Origin: Paulinella micropora
Taxonomy: Eukaryota > Cercozoa > Imbricatea > Euglyphida
NCBI GenBank assembly: GCA_009731375.1
Contig: BJOX01000203.1
Coordinates: 684,622-712,840, forward strand
DNA: 28,219 nt
Direction: 5' to 3'
This document shows positions 1 through 18,146 of this stretch, piece by piece. The stretch's first letter is position 1, and each line of letters starts with the position of its first letter. The notes beneath the pieces are model-generated. The model was not told the DNA's origin. It was given only the letters and a program-made list of their open reading frames with translations, and did no database searches. A program made the position numbers and the translations under genes.

Positions 1-355
1 AGAAGAAGAAGAAGAAGAAGAAGAAGAAGAAGAAGAAGAAGAAGAAGAAGAAGAAGAAGAAGGAGGAGGAGGAGGAGGAGGAGGAGGAGGAGAAGGAGAA
101 GAAGAAAAAAAAAAGAAGAAAAGAAGAATCAGGAGGGGGAGGAGGCTCTTCTTCTTCTCTTCTTCTTCTTCTTCTTCTTCTTCTTCTTCTTCTCCTCCTC
201 CTCCTCCTCCTCCTCCTTCTCTTCTTCTTCTTCTTCTTCTTCTTCTTCTTCTTCTTCTTCTTCTTCTTCTTCTTCTTCTTCTTCTTCTTCTTCTTCTTCT
301 TCTTCTTTTTCTCCTCCTTCTCCTCCTTCTCCTCCTCTTCCTCTCTTTTGTCTGC
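1..355. repeat. AAG/TTC and GGA/TCC trinucleotide repeat block
   Basis: A purine-rich AAG/GGA run (1-130) switches abruptly to a pyrimidine-rich TTC/TCC run (about 147-345). The two arms are complementary and could fold on each other. The pyrimidine arm runs straight into the splice acceptor at 357-359 and would serve as its polypyrimidine tract. Long acidic or basic frames across it are low-complexity artefacts. Confidence 0.9.
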
Positions 356-359
356 GCAG

Positions 360-7359
<7,000 letters not shown>

Positions 7360-7366
7360 GTACAAC

Positions 7367-7775
<409 letters not shown>

Positions 7776-7992
7776 ACCTATCCTGTCTATCCACTATACG
7801 GCAGATTATTAAGACCGTTAGTCTCTCAAAGCGGGAGATTCGTGACTCGGACTAAAAGTGACCAGTCGGCCCCGGGTACGGCTGACGGTAATGAACCTCC
7901 GTTGGCGGTGGCCCGTTCGGCCCGCATCATAGTTATCATAACTTAAAATAGGATGTGAATTCCCGGGGACTTTTTCGAGGCCCAGCCAACGG
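7776..7992. other. Unique convergent intergenic sequence, left part
   Basis: GC-richer unique DNA between gene A and the foldback element. A short frame is open on each strand (about 46 codons on +, 63 on -), without flanking splice sites or a recognisable domain. No gene is called. Confidence 0.5.
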
Positions 7993-8273
7993 GATATTAC
8001 TGACGACATTCAAGAGAAAAAAAAATAATAGTTTTTCGATTTTGGTTGGAATTTTAATTTTGTGTCAGTTTTTCATTTTTGTGTCAAAAATTCAAATTTT
8101 CCAATTTAACGGTAGCATTTCGCGAAAATTTACGATATTTTGCGGACGAATATAGCCGTTAATTTGAAAAATTCAAATTTCCAACCAAAATGGAAATTCC
8201 AACCAAAATTAAAATTCCAACCAAAGTCGAAAAACTATTTTTTTTTTTTCTCTTGAATGTCGTCAGTAATATC
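7993..8273. mobile_element. 281-bp foldback / MITE-like element
   Basis: Nearly perfect terminal inverted repeats of about 68-70 bp: the left arm starts GATATTACTGACGACATTC (7993) and the right arm ends GAATGTCGTCAGTAATATC (8273). The inner parts are also inverted (TTCAAATTTTCC and AAATTTGAATTTTTC versions), so most of the element can fold into one hairpin around the GCG-containing centre near 8118-8150. There is no coding capacity, so it would be non-autonomous. TA flanks the inner CTGACG...CGTCAG ends, compatible with a TA target site as in Tc1/mariner-type elements, but it lies inside the inverted repeat and is not diagnostic. Confidence 0.7.
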
Positions 8274-9120
8274 TTTATTAATATCATCAGATGATTTGTT
8301 GCCACCGGCGTCACCTCAAGTTCCACTGTGACTCATATTGGCGGCTGCATCAAGCCTGAGTATAAGCCTGAGTTTAATATTTCCTAGGACTCATGATTTT
8401 CCGGGGCTTAGGAATAATTAATAAATTGAAGTTATTAAAATCAGGCTTAGTTACCAATAAATGGTCACCGTAATATTTTAATATATGACTCGGGGAACAC
8501 GTTCAAGGGCATATTGGAAGGGCAGAAACGTTGGGCCGGGTGTTACACGGCGCCGGAGTAGGATTAAATTGAACTAATTTGAATTCTGACTCGTAACCAC
8601 TGCGAATCCGAAATCTGACCGCTAATCTGAAATCTGGTCCTTAGTAGTACTATTATATCACTAAACTTCGATGGCTGAGTTTGACACTTCAATTTGAATG
8701 TACCCAGTAATAACAGCCGCTGAGATTTACGGGTATTATTATAGTTCAAGAGTAAACTTAAACTTCCCTTCTACGTCTTACCGTCCTAACCATGCTTCCC
8801 ACAGTGGCATATCTCTGCGAATTGCAAGTATTTTATTAATATTATTAAAAGTTGATAGGTGTCATAAAAAAAATAAATAAAAAAAAAAAAAAAAATCAAG
8901 TTTTAAAAAAAGGCAACATTTCACAAACATTGTGTTGATTTTGCGGACGGATACGAGCGTCAAAATTGAACGCATTTGAATTAAGAATTCTGGCTGTTAA
9001 TTCAAATTTGATGGTTGACTTTGACTCTCGAATGTGACCGTATTCGACTGTAAGTGGGGCACAGAAGCGTAAGAGGTAAGTGGAAGTGGTATTACCGGTA
9101 CTTAATAGCAAGAGATATTA
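8274..9120. other. AT-rich intergenic sequence with a diverged relative of the foldback core
   Basis: Unique AT-rich DNA. At 8936-8960 the stretch ATTTTGCGGACGGATACGAG matches ATTTTGCGGACGAATATAGC inside the foldback element (8131-8152), and both are followed by AATTTGAA/TTTGAATT sequence. It may be an old related element. No gene is supported. Confidence 0.5.
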
Positions 9121-9140
9121 ATATAAAAGAGACAAAAGGG

Positions 9141-9380
<240 letters not shown>

Positions 9381-9406
9381 AGCAGTCACAGTTTTTAAGG
9401 TCATGA

Positions 9407-9718
9407 AGAGATCCTTAGTATTTTCATCAATAACGCAGTTCAAGTTCTATTTTATATTACCATATCGCTGATAATAAATATTAATACAGCCTGAACACGC
9501 TACTATGTGACGTCGATGTCGTTGTGAGTTGCAAGCAATTTGCTGCTAATTTTTTTTTTTTTTCGTTGCTGACATAAAGAGATCCTTAGTATTGTCATCA
9601 ATAACGCAGTTCAAGTTCTATTTTATATTACCATATCGCTGATAATGAATATTAATACAGCCTGAACATGCTACTATATGACGTCGATGTCGTTGTGAGT
9701 TGCAAGCAATTTGCTGCT

Positions 9719-9728
<10 letters not shown>
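9407..9728. repeat. Tandem duplication, period about 171 bp
   Basis: Units 9407-9558 and 9578-9728 both begin GAGATCCTTAGTATT and end GCAAGCAATTTGCTGCTA before a T run. They differ at only a few bases. The duplication lies just beyond the 3' end of gene B and ends in T runs of about 13 and 50. Confidence 0.9.
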
Positions 9729-9776
<48 letters not shown>

Positions 9777-9792
9777 AAAAAAGGGGAAAAAA

Positions 9793-9802
9793 NNNNNNNN
9801 NN
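9793..9802. other. Assembly gap (10 N)
   Basis: Short N run after a 50-nt T homopolymer and A/G-rich sequence. Downstream of gene B. Confidence 0.99.
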
Positions 9803-9972
9803 AAATCTTACAGTCTGCAACTCAATGATGATACACACATACAAGCCTGCCGTATATGAGATTAAAAGGGTACCAATCTATGAAATTCCCTCCTTACCTC
9901 AGAGTGAATACAACTAGGCGTATATACATAAATAAATCCTGATTTCTATATTAGCTTGATATGCATGTTTAT

Positions 9973-10039
9973 CTACTTGCGGAGGTACTTGAAGGCGACA
10001 GCGGTGACCACACCGTAAGCAAGCGCATCAAACATAAAC
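9973..10039 (-). CDS. Gene B exon 8 (terminal, membrane segment 4, stop)
   Basis: Acceptor AATGCTAG; one nucleotide completes the Arg codon from exon 7. Then it reads [19 protein letters not shown] and RK before TAG (9975-9973). A hydrophobic helix with a basic end. The phase 2 junction with exon 7 is the only non-zero phase in the gene and it agrees exactly. Confidence 0.8.
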
Positions 10040-10046
10040 CTAGCAT

Positions 10047-10106
<60 letters not shown>

Positions 10107-10119
10107 TAGACAGATAGAC

Positions 10120-10174
<55 letters not shown>

Positions 10175-10429
10175 AAGATAAGATAAGATAAGATAAGGTA
10201 AGATAAGGTAAGGTAAGGTAAGGAAAGGTAAGGTAAGGTAAGGTAAGGTAAAGTAAGGTAAGGTAAGTAAGGTAAGGCAAGGTAAGGTAAGGCAAGGTAA
10301 GGTAAGGTAAGGTAAGGTAAGGTAAGGTAAGGTAAGGTAAGGTAAGGTAAGGTAAGGTAAGGTAAGGTAAGATACGATACGATACGATACGATACGATAC
10401 GATACGATAAGATAAGATAAGATAAGATA

Positions 10430-10460
<31 letters not shown>

Positions 10461-10544
10461 ATAGGTAGATAGATAGATAGATAGATAGATTAGATTAGAT
10501 TAGATTAGAGTAGATTAGATTAGATAGATAGATAGATAGATAGG

Positions 10545-10585
<41 letters not shown>

Positions 10586-10632
10586 CGATAGGCAGGTAGG
10601 TGGGTAGATAGATAGATAGATAGATAGATAGT

Positions 10633-10672
<40 letters not shown>

Positions 10673-10767
10673 CCGGGCCGCATTAGAAGGGGGGAAATGA
10701 TACCACACCACACTCCAGCCCTGCACATACATGACTTTCTCTCTCTCTCTCTCGCTCTCTCTCTCTC

Positions 10768-10818
<51 letters not shown>

Positions 10819-10822
10819 GTCT

Positions 10823-10877
<55 letters not shown>

Positions 10878-10990
10878 TCTCTCTCTCTCTCTCACACACA
10901 CACATACACGCACACGCACACACACACACACACAAACTGATTTCGATTGAGAGGGAAGCAAGGTGTGTGGCTGTATGTGTGTGTGTCTGT

Positions 10991-11025
<35 letters not shown>

Positions 11026-11255
11026 NNNNNNNNNNNNNNNNNNNNNNNNNNNNNNNNNNNNNNNNNNNNNNNNNNNNNNNNNNNNNNNNNNNNNNNNNNN
11101 NNNNNNNNNNNNNNNNNNNNNNNNNNNNNNNNNNNNNNNNNNNNNNNNNNNNNNNNTGAGGGTGTAGGAATTTTTGCAAACATGTTCTATTTGACATATC
11201 TAGATATGTAGGCTACAGAGTGGTGGGTAGATAGATAGATGGATGGATACGATAG

Positions 11256-11346
<91 letters not shown>

Positions 11347-11413
11347 AAGATAGATAGACATACCTGTGCGGCGCTGTAGAATGAGGCGGTGATCACAGTT
11401 GTAAAGAGCAACT

Positions 11414-11474
<61 letters not shown>

Positions 11475-11504
11475 CAGATAGATAGACAGACAGACAATTA
11501 GACT

Positions 11505-11554
<50 letters not shown>

Positions 11555-11740
11555 ACCCAGGTGTTTAGTAAGAATAAATCGTGATAATTTGGAGAGCAAC
11601 TGCCAACTCAAGCCAGGAAACAATAGGTAGCTAGATACATATGTATACATATACATACGTAGGTAGGTAGATAAGTAGATACATTCGTAGGTAGGTAGAT
11701 AAGTAGGTAGGTAGGTAAGTAGGTAGGAGATAGATGATAG

Positions 11741-11771
<31 letters not shown>

Positions 11772-11876
11772 GATAGATAACAGATAGACAGATAGACAGA
11801 TAGACAGACATATAGATAGACAGATAGATAGATAGATAGATAGACAGATAGACCGATAGATAGATAGGTAGGTAGG

Positions 11877-11930
<54 letters not shown>

Positions 11931-11949
11931 TTTGAGATAGATAGATAGG

Positions 11950-11994
<45 letters not shown>

Positions 11995-11999
11995 GGATG

Positions 12000-12030
<31 letters not shown>

Positions 12031-12031
12031 G

Positions 12032-12062
<31 letters not shown>

Positions 12063-12093
12063 TGATAGATAGATAGATAGGTAGGTAGGTAGG

Positions 12094-12128
<35 letters not shown>

Positions 12129-12207
12129 GTAGGTAGATAGATAGGTAGATAGATAGACAGGTAGGTAGGTAGGTAGGCAGATAGATATATAGACAGACCG
12201 ACAGACC

Positions 12208-12242
<35 letters not shown>

Positions 12243-14857
12243 CGACAGACAGACAGACAGATAGACAGACAGACAGACAGACCTCATCTTGACTCTTGAC
12301 GCGCGCCTTGGACAGCGTCCACGCCACGAGGCCCGACATGGCCAGGTTGTACAAGAACGACTAGATAGCAACAGAAAAAATCAGTATACGTATCTATCTT
12401 CCTCTATCTCCTTCTATCTATTTGTCTGTCTATCTTTCAATCTTGGACAGTGTCTTTGCGAGGGAGGTTGTACAAGAACGAATAGATACCAACAGAGTAC
12501 AAAAAAACGGATGTATCTATATTCTATCGGTCTGTTTGTCTATCTGTCTGTCTATGTATCAATCAAAGTCCATGCCACGAGGCCAGCCATGGCCAGGTTG
12601 AACAAGAACGACTAGATATCAACAGATTGTAAAAACGATAGATGTATCTATATTCTATCTGTCTGTCTATCTATCTGTCTATCTAGCTATCAACGTCCAT
12701 GCCACCAGACTAGACATGGCCAGGTTGTACAAGCAGGACTGTGTATCAGCAGATAAAAAACCAATATACGTATCTATCTTCCTCTATCTTTCTCAACCTT
12801 CTTCTATCTTCTTCTATCTATCTATCTGTCTGTCTATCTGTCTATCTATCAATCAAAGCCCACGAGGCCAGACATGTCCAGATTGTTCAAGAACGACTAG
12901 ATACCAACAGATTGTACAAACAATAGATGTATCTATATTCTATCTGTCTGTCTATCTAGCTATCAACGTCCACACCACGAGGCCAGACATGGCCAGGTTG
13001 TACAAGAGCGACTAGATACGAACAGATTAAAACAACAATGAACGTAAATATATTCTCTATCTGTCTGTCTATCTGTGTGTCTATCTGTCTGTCTATCTAG
13101 CTACCAACGTCTACACCACGAGGCCAGACATGGCCAGCTTGTACAAGAACGACTATTTATCAACAGATTAAAACTAGTCAGGTAGGTGGGTAGGTAGGTA
13201 GGTAGGTAGGTAGGTAGAGGAAAATAGAAAGAGAGGAAGATGGATACATCCGTTGGACAGCGTGTGGGTTAGGCCAGACATGGCCAAAATGTACAAGAAC
13301 ACTAGATATCAACAGATTAAAACTAGGTAGGTAGGTAGGTAGGTAGGTAGGCAGGTAGGCAGGTAGGTAGGTAGGTAGGTAGGTAGGTAGGTAGGTAGAG
13401 GAAGATAGATATAAAGGAAGATGGATACATCTATTCGATAACATCCATCTATCCCTGGTAGATTAGCTGACAATCTGTGGGTGTCATGTCGATGTTCTTC
13501 ACACAGCCGATCGACGATTGCAAATAGATGAAACCTACCTACCTAGCTACCTACCTACCGACCTACCTACCTACCTACCTACCTAGTGCCTATTCCTGGT
13601 AACTTTAATGTTCTTGACAGACCCGATCGGCGATGGCAGATATGATCTGTATATATATCACGAATATATCTGATGCATGGTATTGAATATCCATAACACA
13701 CCTGACGGAGGGTGGCTGTCAAGTCGATGCTCTTGACAGAGCCGATCGGCGAGTGCAGATAGATGACTACCTACCTACCTACCGACATACCTACCTGCCT
13801 GCCTGCCTACCTACCTACCTACCTACCTACCCTTCCACATCACCTGACGGAGTGTGGCTGCCATGTTGATGTTCTTAACACAGCCGATCGGCGATTGCAA
13901 ATAGATGAAACCTACCTACCTACCTACCTACCTACCTAGTGCCTATTCCTGGTAACTTTGATGTTCTTGACAGAACCGATCGGAGATGGCAGATATAATC
14001 TGATATATATCACGAATATATCTGATGCATGGTATTGAATATCCATAACACACATGACGGAGTGTGGCTGTCAAGTCGATGCTCTTGACAGAGCCGATCG
14101 GCGAGTGCAGATAGATGACTACCTACCTACCTACCTACATACCTATCTGCCTGCCTACCTACCTATCTACCTACCTACCTACCTACCTGCCTACCTACCC
14201 TTCCCCTGCCACCTCACCTGACAGAGTGTGGCTGCCATGTCGATGTTCTTAACACAGCCGATCGGCGATTGCAAATAGATGAAACCTACCTACCTACCTG
14301 CCTGCCTACCTACCTACCTGCCTACCTACCTCACCTGACGAAGTGTATGTGTTGTGTCGATGTTCGACCTACCTACCTACCTACCTGCCTACCTGCCTAC
14401 CTACCTACCTACCTACCCTTCCGCTGCCAACTCACCTGACGAAGTGTAGGTGTTATGTCGATGTTCGATAGATAAAACCTACCTACCTACCTACCTACCT
14501 ACCTACCTACCCACCTACCTACCTACCCTTCCGCTGCCAACTCACCTGACGAAGTGTAGGTGTTATGTCAATGTTCGATAGATAAAACCTACCTACCTAC
14601 CTACCTACCTACCTACCTACCTACCCACCTACCTACCTACCTACCCTTCCGCTGCCACCTCACCTGACGAAGTGTAGGTGTCATGTCGATGTGCTTAACA
14701 GAGCCGATCGGCGATTGCAGATAGATGAATCCGTGCGGGTGCGTGGCGACCTATATGGATATGCATTGAGTAAAAATGATACAACATTCAGATAAAAAAA
14801 CAATGTGCAGAGAAACAAATAGATGTGTAATTGAGTCGAGCACAGGCAAGCGTTTGT

Positions 14858-14918
<61 letters not shown>

Positions 14919-15140
14919 GTACATGGATAGAAGGAAAGAGGGATAGAACGACAGAAAGAAAGAAAGAATGAAAGAAAGAAAGAAAGAAAGAAAGAAAAAG
15001 AAGAAAAAAAAGAAATAAAGATAGATAGATAGATAGAAAGATAGATAGATAGATAGAAAGAAAGAAAGAAAGAAAGATAATAGATAGATAGATAGATAGA
15101 TAGATAGCTAGATAGATAGATAGATAGGTAGGTAGGTAGG

Positions 15141-15173
<33 letters not shown>

Positions 15174-15773
15174 GAAATATCGACTAATGTCAGAAAAAAG
15201 GAGCTTCTGATTTCGTCAACCAGGAAGTCTGTGGGTAAAGTATTAACCCGATGCCCAGCTAAGCCGTGATGTTTGCACGGAAGGGACTGATACAGGCAAT
15301 ACCAAAGCTCCCTAGTACCAGGCGGGGCCAGGGCTCGTTCCATAAGCGCCCCTTGCAGAACGAGCTCCCACCTCCATTACAGAGGACCCAGTAAGCAGAT
15401 GGAGTTTCGAGACTGTTCGACAGTCTAGTATAAACCGACAGAGCACTGTGGGTTTTATTCCGGGCTCAACAAGCGAGAAAGGGCACCCTGAGGGAACAGG
15501 ATTGTGCTTCCCGTCGCTATTTCGGCATGTGACTTATAGGCGTATGGCTAGGCACACATAAGGCACCCCACCACGGGCCCAGCACACCCACACCATCCCC
15601 TAATTCTCTGTCTGTCGACAGATGGCACCCATTTCAAAAAAATCAAGCCCAAGAGAGGGTCAGTGACACCTCAAGTGGCCTTGGTTCATTCCGTAGAGTA
15701 AGTGATAAGATCAACTGATGAAATATCGACTAATGTCAGAAAAAAGGAGCTTCTGATTTCGTCAACCAGGAAC

Positions 15774-15814
<41 letters not shown>

Positions 15815-15936
15815 CGTAGGTAGGTAGGTAGGTAGGTAGTTAGACAGACAGAAGACACCGACAGACAAACAGACAAACAGATAGATAGGCAGATGCAGAG
15901 GCAGATAGATAGACATCGATATATAGATAAATAGAT

Positions 15937-15979
<43 letters not shown>

Positions 15980-15983
15980 ATAT

Positions 15984-16020
<37 letters not shown>

Positions 16021-16108
16021 GAGACAGATAGGTAGGTAGGTAGGTGGGTAGGTAGGCAGGCAGGTAGGTAGGTAGATAGGTAGGTAGGTATGTAGGTAGG
16101 TAGGTAGG

Positions 16109-16159
<51 letters not shown>

Positions 16160-16265
16160 GTAGGTAAGATAGAGTCGACCTACCTTTTCCATCCAGACTT
16201 TATCATTGGGTCCACCGTAAGCACCGCAGTAAGGAACCATGTAGGCCCCGGATGTCACTCCCTGT

Positions 16266-16321
<56 letters not shown>

Positions 16322-16368
16322 AGATAGGTAGATAAGGGACCATGTAGGCCCCGGATGTCACGCCCTGT

Positions 16369-16439
<71 letters not shown>

Positions 16440-16889
16440 TAGATAGATAAATAGAGAAATATCGACTAATGTCAGAAAAAAGGAGCTTCTGATTTCGTCA
16501 ACCAGGAAGTCTGTGGGTAAAGTATTAACCCGATGCCCAGCTAAGCCGTGATGTTTGCACGGAAGGGACTGATACAGGCAATACCAAAGCTTCCTAGTAC
16601 CAGGCGGGGCCAGGGCTCGTTCCATAAAGCGCCCCTTGCAGAACGAGCTCCCACCTCCATTACAGAGGGCCCAGTAAGCAGATGGAGTTTCGAGACTGTT
16701 CGACAGTCTAGTATAAACCGACAGAGCACTGTGGGTTTTATTCCGGGCTCAACAAGCGAGAAAGGGCACCCTGAGGGAACAGGATTGTGCTTCCCGTCGC
16801 TATTTCGGCATGTGACTTATAGGCGTATGGCTAGGCACACATAAGGCACCCCACCAAGGGCCCAGCACATCCACACCATCCCCTAATTC

Positions 16890-16952
<63 letters not shown>

Positions 16953-16961
16953 TTAGATAGT

Positions 16962-16993
<32 letters not shown>

Positions 16994-17010
16994 CAGATAG
17001 ACAGATAGAC

Positions 17011-17048
<38 letters not shown>

Positions 17049-17106
17049 GTAGATAAGGGACCATGTAGGCCCCGGACGTCGCGCCCTATGAAGAGATGGA
17101 TGGATG

Positions 17107-17139
<33 letters not shown>

Positions 17140-17173
17140 GTAGGTAGGTAGGTAGGTAGGTAGGTAGATAGAC

Positions 17174-17204
<31 letters not shown>

Positions 17205-17230
17205 TAGATAGATAGATAGATAGATAGATG

Positions 17231-17267
<37 letters not shown>

Positions 17268-18096
17268 ATGGATAAATGGATAGCAGACATGACCATGACA
17301 GCAACGACATTGACATTTCATTACATTTCCTTACATTTTCTTTCATTTCTTTACATTACAGTTCATCACAACACATTGCATTGCATTGCATTGCATTCCA
17401 TTCTATTGCATTGCATTGCATTCCATTTGCATTGCATCGCATTACATTGCATACCTTAGCCTTCAACAGCTTGATCACATCGTCGTCGCCTCCGGGTAGC
17501 TGCTTGAAGTCGCCCTGTCATGAAATGAGCAACAAGGGTAACAAGAATGCCAACAGCAGAAATGACACTGATACAACGACAAGGAGAACAGCAGGAATAA
17601 AGGAATGACAACATCAACGATAACGACAACGACAACGACAACGACAGCAACAAGAACAAGAACAAGAACAAGAACAAGAACAAGAACGAAAGAACGACTC
17701 TTCCTTTCTTGCTGGCCTCCTCCCCTGTTGTTGTTCTACTGTAGTACGTGCTCTATTGCTTTTTCCGTCTTTCTTTATTTTTGTTTCTGAGTTCTACAGT
17801 ACTATCGTGGAATGCACAAGCTCTGGTGTCCCGACATGAAAGGCAGTTTTTTGTAGGCCGAAAGCCACACTCCATCTTGTCATTGGTTTTATCTATTTAT
17901 TAAAACAACAACAAAATAACAACAAAAACAACAAACAACAACAACAGCAACAACAACAACAGCAGCAGCAGCAGCAACAACAACAACAACATCAACAACA
18001 GGCCGTTATCCATGCATCATGCCATTGGTTTAATCACTGTAATTAAATTTATAAACAACAACTAACAACAACAACAACAACAGCAACAACAACAGC

Positions 18097-18146
<50 letters not shown>

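Noticed and set aside
7818-8009. 63-codon minus-strand frame next to the foldback element
   Set aside because: No recognisable domain, no splice sites or start context, and part of it overlaps the element's terminal repeat.
11608-12371. Frames of about 246 codons rich in Tyr-Leu-Ser-Ile
   Set aside because: Translations of GATA/TATC repeat. Only the N-terminal exon 5 portion of gene B within them is real coding sequence.
12441-13302. Regularly spaced short repeats that might suggest a CRISPR array
   Set aside because: The repeated segment is a piece of an exon with its acceptor, the spacers are microsatellites, and the context is eukaryotic with spliced genes.
13466-14750. Mutually exclusive alternative exons for gene B exon 4
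   Set aside because: The copies lack the 5' exon part and a proper acceptor. An acceptor from the adjacent GGTAG repeat would put them out of frame with exon 3, which ends in phase 0.
16548-16844. 98-codon frame in dispersed repeat D
   Set aside because: The corresponding frame in the other copy is broken by a single-base difference near 15347/16627, so it is unlikely to be under coding constraint.
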